From: Chamaecrista fasciculata
Taxonomy: Eukaryota; Streptophyta; Magnoliopsida; Fabales; Fabaceae
Direction: 5' to 3'
Length of the DNA: 64,000 nucleotides
Assembly: GCA_003254925.1 (NCBI GenBank)
Contig: QANZ01008287.1
Location: forward strand, 12,157-76,156
Shown here in pieces: positions 1 to 11,000 of this stretch. How positions within the stretch are numbered: position 1 is the first letter of the stretch; the number at the start of each line of letters is the position of its first letter. The notes under the pieces were generated by a model. That model worked only from the letters and a program-made list of their open reading frames with translations, was not told the DNA's origin and ran no database searches. The translations under genes were made by a program, and so were the position numbers.

Positions 1-22
1 ATATATATATATATATATATAT
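1..22. repeat. (AT)n microsatellite
   Basis: A pure AT dinucleotide run lies at the left edge of the window and may continue outside it. A second (TA)n tract lies at about 253-275. Confidence 0.9.
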
Positions 23-2600
23 GAGTAAACTAACACAAATAAGTTTAATGATTAATTGGGTTCTTAAGAAAAAAGAGAAATATATGTATAACTCAAGATT
101 TAGAAAACTACATTCCAAGCCATTAATTAATCATTACATATGAGTAGGGAGTGAGTAATGATTCAAATCAAGCAGCAATCTATAAAAATTGAACTAAGTT
201 ATACTTGTGAGTTATGAGTTGGTTTGAGTTGAATATGTTGAATATGTTGATTTATATATATATATATATATATATTATTTATTAATTATCATATATTTTT
301 TATGTATATATGATTATATGTTTATATTATTTATTAAAAATTTATGTTTATATAATTATATGCCATTAATAAAGTAATGGTTGCCTGCGAGTTAGGAAAA
401 TTAAATCATATCATTTTATTAAAGATGCATATTTTATAGTTAATTTTATTCATGTATGAGTTTGGTTAAAAAATAAGAAAAATCTAAGATCCTCTCGATC
501 GTAAATGATATCCACTGTTGAGCTATACTATATATAATTAATTAATATTTTGTAGATCCCATTTCAACCAACAATCAACATTAACCTGGAAAGCCTAGTT
601 GGCAGCAACTCAAAAGGCTAATAAGAGTAGATTAGCACACCTACTTAAAAATGCTTAATTCACTTACGCAAACTAATTAATTAATTAGGGGCGAAGATTA
701 TAGAAGCATATATAATTGACTAGGTATAGTATCATTCCTTCTCTTACCTTTTTTCATACTTTAATTTGACCTACAAGTCTCTGTCCAAAATCAAAATATA
801 TACTGGGAATTATGGGAATGGTAGCTTGAGAATTACAATACATGCATCCATATATACCATAGATAATCTTATTTTATTTGATAATCTCCCTTTATGTGCA
901 CGCTTGGATTCCCCAATACAACCCTTCAAAACATACATTTTATTTTATTTGATAATCTTATTTATTTATTTATGTATTCTCATATATATATATAGTGGTT
1001 ATAGTGAGGAGAGGATAAGAATGATGATATATGCCACGTCCCTTATCCTATATACCACTATTTGACTTTTAATTCCATCTAATTTCTCGTCACTCCACTG
1101 CCAAACACATTGGAATTGGAATGCAAAAGAAAGTGACTTCCCTTTCTATTATTTTCTTCTCTTTTCTCTTTTATCTTTTCCCTTTAGAGTTTTTGTTTCT
1201 TTTTAATATTTAGGAACTAGCAAGTTGTATTGTGAATGAATAAATGAATGAATGATGTGCCAATAAAACATTTGTGGCTTTCAAATGTTACAAAAGGACG
1301 TATATAGGACACCAAATCTTCCACCCCCCACAGTTTTCCCTATTGTGGTCCATATATTATAGATTCCCCACTTTATAACAATGGACTCTCTTCCCCTCAT
1401 TCTCTCTATTCCCTACCCTACATCTCAAAATTATATACATAAAACCCTTTGTAAATTTTATTAATATTTAATACCATGTTTCAATGTATATTTACTCAAG
1501 TGTCAAAAATAAATAATAATAGCCAAGTTGTAAGGAATGAATGGTCAAAATTCTTAAGACTACAATAAGGCGGCTTTGACGTGGTATAGTTGAAACATAT
1601 AGGATGGAATGGAAATATATGACTAATGAAAAAGTAAAAAGTAATAAAGGAAACTTTTATGTAAAAGATTCAATCCTCATCATTAAGTGAGACCCAAATA
1701 GTATCTAGACTCTAGAGGGTGTCCGCAGAAGTTGCAAAATGCAAATGCTTGTGAATTGATTTATGAGGAGGTAACTAACTCTTTACTCCTTAAATTACCT
1801 ACAATTTAGTACATGATGAATATTAGAAATTTACTTTTTGATTTTTTTTTACAAACATAAACTATTTAATACCTATAGATAACATTTCAAGAATTAAATA
1901 GATTATATTTGTAGAAAAAAATAAAGATAGAAAATTATATTTTCAATATCCAATAACTAAATTGTAATTTTAGAGATAGAAAATAAATTGTATATGTCCA
2001 TTCACTCACAAAGGAATATGCACAAAAACGAAGCTGAGAATAAAAAATACAAATTACAATTCCAACTTCAACGCGTGCTTCTCTCTCTGTGTACATTTAT
2101 TCATTAACAAGTTTCTTCCAATTCAAACAGACTAGTGAGTGTAGTGACACTATCAAATTGATCAGTGCCATGTCTGAAAGGTCACTCCCATGCTATGCCA
2201 CCATAAGCTTCTAAGTTCTACCAAACCCAACCCCCAAGAAAAGTATGCATCAGATATATTCCATTTTCAGAACAAAAAAATGCTTTTGCTTTACACTAGT
2301 ATAGCTAAATGTCTCCAATTACATAATATTATTTCAAAAGTCCATTGCGTTCATTACATGCAATATGGAAGGGAGGGGTGGAAACAATTGGGTATATGAT
2401 TCCTATATAGACAAACTAATAGACTATCATTCTAAAAGCAAAGTTAGGACCCTCCTGCAATCTTTGATGAACAAAACTTCTATCACTCAATCTCTTTAAC
2501 TTGGTAATAGACAAAGTGTTGCTTGAGTTTACTATTCCCTTCATAATCAAAAAAAGCTCTATCTAAATTACTGCACCATCTGTCACCATCTGTCTTCTAG
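23..2600. other. AT-rich intergenic sequence, no gene seen
   Basis: I see no coding region here. Open frames are short and rich in Ile, Tyr and Leu, as expected by chance in AT-rich DNA. The stretch probably contains the 3' flank of the minus-strand gene that ends at 2618. No element with convincing ends was recognised. Confidence 0.5.
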
Positions 2601-2617
2601 CATCGCAAAAAATCTCA

Positions 2618-4245
2618 CTACCTCCGGCCGTGAGCCAAGAACCAACTGCGGAACCCGGGTTTTGTGTGTGTATTTCGGGGACCATTTGCTTGCTTTGGTA
2701 GATCACACAACTCCATAACCTGTATTCTCCTCTGCCTCTTGGCTGCCAACAAAAGTAACACCAGCTTCAAGTCTCAATATTTTAAGTTCACAACTCTTAA
2801 GATATGCAGCAGACTATTTGAACTCTTAAAATCTTAGTATTTAAAGCTTGAATCCCTAAAAAAGAAACAACTACAATTATTTCAGAGGAGAGTTCACATA
2901 CCATTTGCAGCTTGTTGATAAGACTCATGAAGTTTCCTCTTAGTGGCTTCTAGCTTCGCTTCGAATAATGCATCGTCTGAACACTTGAATTTCTGGCAAA
3001 TAATAAATGAAAGGTCAGATAAAAAGCTTGTTAGCAATTTTCTATTTGGTTACTCACATATTATATATTTTATTCGTACATAATGGGCTATTAAATATTT
3101 ATAATTGGTCCAATTAATTAATTGATCTCGTTGTTATTATTTATAAACTAATTATATTATTTTATGAGTCTGGGCTAAATAAATAAATAAAATGTGTAAA
3201 AACGATCAAGTCCAACCTTGTTGATGGGCTAAAGCTATTTGGGCTAGGTATCTCTAGGGTTGTGGTTCCCAAGGTGGGATAGTTATATATAAGAGTTAGT
3301 TAAGAAAGTCAGACTAATTTTTTAGATACCTATTGTGAATTTCACCTTCGTGTTGATTAGCGAGGAATCAAGGTAGGTTCTTTGTTCTTATTCGTCTATG
3401 ATTAATTCTTGAAGTTATCTTTGTTAAATATCATGTTTTACAACCATTGTTTTCGCTTCTGCCTTCAATATTATATATTCTTGTATAATTTCTTTAGTTG
3501 GTTGTAATTTTGGGCCATCAAAGCTCAGATACAGAAAAATTAAAGGACAGAGAGATTTTTCCTCACATCTTGCTGACCAACGAGAGGCCTCTTTGGGATA
3601 ACACTATTGTCTAGTTTTTGCTGCATATTACGCACAATGTTGCTTTTTTGCTGCATAGTTGGCCTGGTGCTGCTCTTTTGCTGCATATTTGGCCCAGCCT
3701 TGCTTTCTTGCTGCAAACTCGATTTTGGTGGTCTGCCAGAGCCAGAATTTGAAATCACTTGTTTATTTACTTGATTACTCTTACTCTCCTTCGCCTGTGG
3801 CTTCCTCTTTGCTATGTTTTGACTGTCTGAAGATGGTTTTCTGATATCTTCCTGGGTCTTGGTGAGCTCCTCAGTCTGTCGAAAATCTGAAGCAAAATTC
3901 CCATTTAAAGTTATTTATCTAAGTGGGGAATTTAAATAGGGAACTGAATTTGAGAAAGCAAGATAGAATAAGCAAAATAATTAAACTCACTTCCATCATC
4001 ATCCATGCCATCAAAGAACTTCACATAATCCAACAGAGAGAATTGTCAGATTTTAACCAATTAAGTAAGTTTGAGAAGGGAGGAATGTTATAGTTAAATA
4101 CCTGAGAGAGTTCCATTGAACCAGTTAGAGCTTCAAAAAAAGCCCCTTCATCCATTGGAGGTGATGGAAGCCCTACTTCCTCTTCGTCAACAACAGTTGG
4201 ATTTACTGAATCTGGACACGGATTACTTTCTGTGCTTAACATCAT
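2618..4245 (-). CDS. Conserved plant protein of unknown function, 5 exons, 235 aa
   Basis: I do not recognise a named family. Coding exons, in transcript order, are 4245-4102, 4018-3991, 3886-3567, 2992-2902 and 2742-2618. Each junction has GT-AG ends and the phases add up to 708 nt, ending at TAG. The N-terminus is acidic (VVDEEEVGLPSPPMDEGAFF) and is followed by FFDGMDDDG across a tiny 28-nt exon. The third exon is low-complexity and basic, with three MQQKS/MQQKL-type repeats (about residues 120-150) and a RKP-type nuclear-targeting-like patch. The C-terminal part has a helical, charged stretch (DDALFEAKLEATKRKLHESY) and then AKRQRRIQVMEL. No signal peptide or membrane segment is present, so a nuclear or cytosolic protein is inferred. 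The donor of exon 3 (GAT/GTGAGG at 3566) is the least certain junction, because the frame otherwise runs on to a stop at 3540. Confidence 0.72.
3040..3540. other. Intron 3 of the 2618-4245 gene, possible LTR-like insert
   Basis: This 574-bp intron holds a TATA-like TTATATATAAGAG motif near 3283-3295, GGGCTA words and a T-rich tail. This looks like a decayed retroelement LTR. I could not find paired TG...CA ends or a target-site duplication, so the call is weak. Confidence 0.2.
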
Positions 4246-6180
4246 TAATAATAATAACTTTCAATCATCAAATTTGATATTGATGTGTTTTGACCCGATA
4301 AAACGTAGATGGGAGACAATGGATTATGGAAAGAAAAGAAAAGAAGGTGTATGAGTTTGTGGATAGGGATAATGGGAAAAAGGAAAAAACAGAACAGTAA
4401 TTAGGGAGAATGAGAAACCTAAACGGCTAAAAAAAAGAAAGAAAATTGGAGGAGACTATAAACTCAAAAGTTCACTTTTTTCCTTTCTTTCTTTTTGTGA
4501 GTGTGACGTGTGAGATGTGTGAGATTATATATATTGAGATATATATTGAGATTTGAGGCGGTATAGACATTGTGAAGAAAATCAGAGAAATCTAAATAGC
4601 GTGTGCCACAAGCAATACTGATTTACCGCCCTTTCAAATACAATTTTTGAGAGATTTTGTTTTTTTTTTTGTTTTTTTGCCTGATTTGAGAGATTTTGTT
4701 AAAGATTTGATTTTTTTACTTGATTTGCAAACACCCAATATCCAATAGTAGGTCACGCTATGCTTATTTTTTTTTCCTTAATAGCTTTGAATATATATAT
4801 ATATCTATTATATATTATATTATTTAATTTGTTTTGATTTTTGAATTTAGATGTTATCATGCCTTAAATGGTAAATAATAATTAGATAAATAAAATATAC
4901 TAAGTAACTGCAAATAAGATAATCATAAAATTTTGATATAATCAAGATTAAATGAATAAGATAATAAAATATGGGATTGAATAAAAATCATTAACTTAAT
5001 TAATTAATTAATTAATATAAAATTATTTCACTCTATCTCGTTAAGGTAAGCATAAGATATTTTTGCTATTATCTTATCATGATTGTTTTAGATAATTATG
5101 GTTTAATATCATAGTGTTATTTTAAATATCACATTGTTACTTGATCAAATAGATTGCAATATCAAATATTATGATTCAAATAACAATATATTTCGGTAAT
5201 CAAAAATAGATTGCAATCTATTATCTCGTTACGTGTAAATCACGTCATACAATATATTTCGGTAATCAAAAATAAAAAATTGTTTGACAGTTTAATTTTC
5301 AAAAATAGTTTAAAAAAATAGAAAGTTGTTTTTAATTTTTAAAAGTTGAAAAAAAACAAAAACAAATTGAATGTGTTATGTATTCTGATATCAACAAATA
5401 AAAAATAAAAAAATGGTTTTTATTAATGACATTATTATAATATAATTCAAACTCATCCAAAATTTGTCTTTCAAATAATCTCTTCAAATATCGTTTATAT
5501 TTTAAAAATATTTCTTAAATAGATTTTATTACTTTTATTTTCTTCTTATCTTTCAAGATAAAACTTTAAAATCAAATTTTAAATTTTTTTTTTAAATAAA
5601 AAAAGTAAAAAACAAAATCAAACAGGTTTTAAATTTATTTAATCAAAGGAAAAATATCTTCAGGTGAAGATTTAAATTTAAAATAAAAGATACTAATAAT
5701 AGTAAAAGAAGTTGTAACTTTTAAGATATAGGGATTATAGATAAAATAAAATATTTCTTCTCTTCACATCCCAGTTTGGAAGAAAAAAAAATTATTACGA
5801 AATTTGGAAAGGAAGGGAAGAGTTTTTTCTTCTTTTCTATTCTCTCTCTCTTTATTTCAAAAACTTTTTGAGTCAAGAAAACTTTTTTTTTCTATATTTA
5901 TTTATTTAATGTTAAATTAAGAGTTTCTACCGTTTAGTCATATAGTAACGATTTTGACTAAAAATAATTTTAATCAATTTGAAAATAAATAAATTTTCAT
6001 TCTGTCACTTAAAATGCAGATTGTTAGTCGTTATATTACTGATTAAAAAACAAATCATGTTGTCCAGGAAAACAGTGCCATGCCTTACTACCAAAACCAA
6101 TGTCTAATGAAGTCTCTTATTTGCTTATTGGCCAAGTTGCAGTTAATGCCTTCATTGTTTTTACTACTATAAAAAATAAA
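4246..6180. other. AT-rich intergenic and promoter region
   Basis: This is the upstream flank of the unknown-function gene, followed by extremely AT-rich DNA without coding signal. A short direct repeat, AATATATTTCGGTAATCAAA, occurs near 5186 and 5251. Nothing else could be supported. Confidence 0.45.
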
Positions 6181-6182
6181 AA

Positions 6183-6700
6183 AGTTAGGCAAAACACCAT
6201 TTCATGCCCTTAACGTTTGCAGTGATTTTCAGTTATGCCCTTAACGTTTCATTTTGTTCAGACATGCCCTCAATGTGCAACCAACGTTTCAATTATGCCC
6301 TCAATTTTGACTCAATGCACATGTGGCAATTTTTTTTGCTTATGTGTCATTTTTTTTGTTTGACTTGATTACGTGGCATCATGACTGGGCATTCTTATTT
6401 TTTTTTTCCACCTTGGCATGATGACTGGATTTACATTTTTGAACATAAAAATTGAGTAAACTAGCAAATCAGTCCCTGGATTTACATTTTGCATCATCTT
6501 CATTCATTTTAGTCCCAAATTCTCAAAATAAAATTGTAAAGTGTCCCAAAACACTTCCAAACATTTCAATTTCGTCCTTAAAAGTATTAAAAACCCTAAA
6601 ACCTAAACTCTAAAATTCTAAACCCTAAAACCTAACCCTTAAACCCCTAAAAAAACCACTCTCTTGCAATTTGGTCTCTAGGTCCTCAAATTTATTAAAT
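6183..6700. repeat. Word-type transposon end (ATGCCCTTAACG / GTCCCTAAAT)
   Basis: The phrases 'atgcccttaacgttt', 'atgccctcaa' and 'ggtccctaaatcc' recur here. Such wording is typical of long terminal inverted repeats of plant Mutator-like and related non-autonomous elements. Only one end is visible, directly left of two captured-gene-like fragments (6731-7289). No opposite inverted end was found before 8 kb. Confidence 0.35.
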
Positions 6701-6730
6701 CAGAATTAAAAAAAATTTGGTCCCTAAATC

Positions 6731-6998
6731 CTAATTTGCATCTTCTTCATCATCATCATCTTCTTCACCTTCATCATTTTCATCATCTTTGTAATTTGAA
6801 CAAACACAAGAGGGCCAAACAAGCCCTTTCTCCTCTCCGGTATTCCCGTCGCGGGAAACCTTACCGTTCTCGTCTCCGACCACCGACCCTCTCGTCGTAT
6901 AGTACCTGTCCTGCTCTCTCCGCCGACGCCGCCGGACCGAACACCACCAGCCCCATCGCAATTCCTGCACCAATCAACAATTATTTCTCTCCCAATGT
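6731..6998 (-). pseudogene. GC-rich fragment of an unidentified gene
   Basis: A compositionally distinct stretch (about 6820-6970, rich in CCG/CGG) sits in AT-rich DNA. The minus strand has an 80-aa open frame with an Arg-rich patch and an acidic tail, but there is no recognisable domain or splice structure. It abuts the cellulose-synthase fragment on its right. The likely reading is a captured exon piece, not a functional gene. The coding strand is a guess from codon content. Confidence 0.35.
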
Positions 6999-7289
6999 CT
7001 CTTCACGGTTACCTCCAAGGCTTCCGACGAAGATGGAGACTTTGCCGAACTCTACATGTTCAAATGGACAACCCTTCTCATTCCTCCCACAACTCTTCTT
7101 ATCATAAACTTGGTTGGGGTTGTTGCAGGGATATCCTATGCCATTAACAGTGGTTACCAATCATGGGGTCCCCTCTTTGGTAAGCTCTTTTTCGCATTTT
7201 GGGTGATCATTCATCTCTATCCCTTCCGAACCCCAACCATCGTGCTTGCATCCATCTTCTCTCTGTTATGGGTCCGAGTTGACCCTTGA
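6999..7289 (+). pseudogene. Cellulose synthase (CESA) C-terminal fragment with internal deletions
   Basis: The plus-strand frame from 7002 encodes [20 protein letters not shown] and continues into [33 protein letters not shown] and [13 protein letters not shown]. This is the signature of the last transmembrane region of plant CESA catalytic subunits, which make cellulose at the plasma membrane. Two in-frame deletions remove the loop expected between HLYPF and RTPTIV and the residues expected between RTPTIV and LASIF. The frame then stops right after WVRVDP, so the usual Cys-containing C-terminus is missing. The catalytic domain is absent. It is therefore a dead fragment, either captured by a transposon or left from a processed copy. 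Its wording is closest to CESA3-type proteins, judged from memory of the family. Confidence 0.85.
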
Positions 7290-7484
7290 GCATGTCTTGT
7301 TTTCTGGAGAAACTAATCATTGTGTCTTGTGAGTGAAGAAGCTCAGGGGATGGTGATATGTTTGTATAAATCTACTGTACTTTATTCATAATTGTAGTAT
7401 ATATAATATGATGGTCTGACCTTTGGTCACCAAAGTCTTGTGATTATGACACAATTCTGATAGAAGTCAGAAAAATTATAGTTT

Positions 7485-7845
7485 AGTTATTCACAGATAA
7501 GGTAACTTGCAGTTTTAATCTTTTAGAGATCATTGCTGTCAAATTAGTCCCTCAAAGATGACATTCCTTGCAATGTCACTCACATATCCAAAGTTTATCT
7601 ATAATTTGATAGTTTAATTAAGATAATATTAACTTATGAATATTTTACATGTGGAGAAATTTGAATATGAAAGTGATATATAGGTTAATTTACTCATTAT
7701 CACTGAAAAAATATTTGGGCATAAAGGGAACATTAAAAGGAGTTTTATTTCAGAGATTATATTGACAATAATAATCTTTGAAGGACTAAATTGAAAATTA
7801 TTCTATCTAACGAGGATTAAATATAATTTTCTCTAAAAGTTTGAG
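7485..7845. mobile_element. Short inverted-repeat element (MITE-like)
   Basis: The left side reads tcaaattagtccctcaaaga near 7537. The right side carries its inverse, tctttgaaggactaaattga, near 7776. The ends are diffuse and no target-site duplication was found. Confidence 0.4.
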
Positions 7846-8026
7846 GAATCTTCTGTATTACAAAACTGAAATACAAAACCACAATGAGATACATCTCTGA
7901 TTCATCAAAGATTATTATTATTATTTGGCCCGAAGATTCATCAAAGATTAAAAAGAAAAACAAAAAAAGTGCAATAATAAGCTTCAATTACGATGAAGAT
8001 TAAAAGAAATCCTTCATTATGATCTT

Positions 8027-11000
8027 CTAAGCCAACGAACGTCCCCTAAGAAACTTCCAAGGTCCTGTTCCTGTTCCCATCCTGCACAACCATTTCAATA
8101 TATATAATATTTGCTTAATTTCTTAAGGTAAAATGATCATAAATCTGTTCATATACAAATTCATTCATTACAACTTGGCTGAAAACAGTGTGAAATTAGA
8201 ATGATTTCATGCTATGACCATATATAGGAGAATCCTTACCTCCATACACCAACAAACATGCGAAGACTCATATAGATAGTTAAAGCAATCCAGATCCCTA
8301 TGAATTCTCTGCTCTTGTACAGTAAGAACAATGAAGCTATACTTGCTACTGACACCATCATCTGAACATAAAGCACAAAATATTAACCACCAACTTTGGA
8401 TGTAGTATGAGAGACATAGGTACTATCACATAATCTATTGTGTCAGATTGTGTATTGAATAAGACTACTGATATTGAAGTTGAAATACATATATAAATAT
8501 AACATTTGACATTAAATAACTATATAAATTGGTCTTTAAAAGATATAGAGTTTATAACTCAATCATGAAAAATGTGGAATTAATTCATTTTAATCTTTTG
8601 TGTCCACAATTTTTAAGGATTAAAGTGTGTAAACTAGATTTTTGTGAGTTTAGTTATATAACTAGATTTTAAGGAGTTGATAAGGGTATTATGTGAACTT
8701 GCCAAAGAGTAAGCAGAATATGCAAAATCAGATGCTCCAAAGTTCACACCATCAAAGACAAAAGCTAATGAGTTGATTGGTTGTGTAGCAGCAATGAACT
8801 GGTGGCATACAAACAAAAATAATTAGCATTCTTATATAACGAAATAATTAATATAGTTTCTTTCAAAGATGCATATATAGGTATATATATATATACCGGG
8901 AGGCCTATTTTGATAAGGTGGAGAACATTGACATTTTGGGAAAAGATTCCTGCTCCAAAGTACAAACAAACTCCAACTAAAAGAGAGAGACCTAGTCCCA
9001 GAACAAAACTCATCTGCACAAAAAAATAGAAGATTAAAAAAGAAAATAATAATGCTCTATATACTCTTGGATTATGGAGATTTTGTGACAAATTGAATTT
9101 GAAAATTGGATGATGTTTTTGTACATAGAGAGAATTTGTCATTACCTGTAGTACTCTAGTTGCAACAGCAATTGCCTTATCATAGTCTTTCTCAGCAAAG
9201 GAACAAGCTAGAATTGCCTGTGAGACATGGAATCTGATTGATTACTCAATTTTTTTTTTTTTTTGAGTGGGAAAAATATAGAATTTTGCTTTTCTTTTGG
9301 ATCTGAGCCAGAACTTGAGATGAATGTTTTTAAGTTAAAAAAAAAACTACTTTATTCAAATGAAAAAAATTATAAATATTATCTTAAACATAAAAAGTTG
9401 TTCAGAATGCATGTTGAGAAGCAAAGTGTATGGGTTTTACAAGGTAAAAAATATAACTGCAGTGTGTAAAATTTCAAGGTTTCATGTAATTTGTATTTTA
9501 AAAGAAAGTTATTGACAAGTTGGGTTGGGTTTAATGGACTGAATATTTACAAAGTGTTTAAAATTTTGTTTTTTTTTTGGTCAGAAGGTTGAAATTTTGT
9601 TAAACTAACTTGAACTGCTAGATCGACCAAAACCAACCTAATTTGGAAGTTTGGTTTGGATTAGACAGATTTACATGTCAATACATTACTCACTACTAAT
9701 TTATATTATTATTAAACAATAATCACGTTCTTTTTTTATTAGATAAAGTCGACTATATGGATCAACTGACGTTAATGTATTCTATCTCTGCATATGGATC
9801 AAATGATTAAATCTTTACGAATAGTATCACCAATAGTTTTCTTTGGTTTTCCTTTTTCTCGAAATATTGGGCTATTCTCCATCTGGTCTACTTTATGTAA
9901 TGAAGCTTCTAAAGACCTTCTTTTTACATGACCAAACCATTTACGACATATTTCAACCAACTTTTTTATAATAGTTACGTATTACTCAAACTTTCTCTGA
10001 TGCACTCAATCCTGATATTATCTTTTCTAGTATGACCACTATCCAACACAACATTTTCATTTAAGTTATGTTAAATTTCTGCTCATTCTGGCTTTTTATT
10101 GTCCAACATTTAGTACCATACAATAAAGTAAGTCTTATGGCCATGCGATAAAATTTTCTTTTTAGTTTGAGTGGTACTCTATTATTATGAACATGGAAAA
10201 AAAAAAAGGTGTACCTGTACAGCAACTGCCAAACCATCAGCAAGAAGAGAAGAAGTCAACCAGACTTGGAGGCAGGTTTGAAATGCAGCCATAGGAATTG
10301 AGCCAAGTCTTGCAGCCAATGATGCTGCCAAAGTCACACAGAATGTCACTGCCACTACTCTTGCTAACAAAAGCCCTCCTGTTTCCAATTACAACAATGT
10401 TCATCATGACAAATATCATTGTTCTCTATCAGAGAAGGAAAGTGAGAATTCAAATTTCAAAGTTGATATAGAATCTAGAGCAAGACATATTCTGAACCCC
10501 TCACCATTTTTAAGAAACCTAAAAATCTGCAAATCCTTGATGCTGGGAGGCAAGAGGTCCACTTTCTTCATTAATATCAGCAAGAGGACCAATGCCATCA
10601 TGTACCTAAAATGATCAGCAGCAACAATGAAGCTGTTGAGATAAAGTACAGTACTTGAAGAGACTTGAATTTTATTGGATACAACAGACACTTAAAGATT
10701 AAAGATTATGTTGATTTAATAATAGTAAGACTTACTGGGAGACAACATGTGCAATGGCTGCACCCCTGAGGCCCATTTTGCAGGTAAATATAAGTATTGG
10801 ATCCAAGATTACATTTACTGCATATCCCAAAACTACATGAAAACAGATAGAAAAACGAATCTAGTTAGAGAAGATATTGGTTTTTGTTGGAGATATTAGA
10901 AGTCCCACATCGGAAAAATAAGAAAAAGTTAACGGGTATATAATGTGAGAGGATGTTATACTAATTATTGTAAGCATTTTGGTCAAATAGCATTCTCCTC

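Noticed and set aside
8601..8816. Start codon upstream of MATE exon 11 as a separate small gene
   Set aside because: The frame is simply the MATE exon extended into introns.
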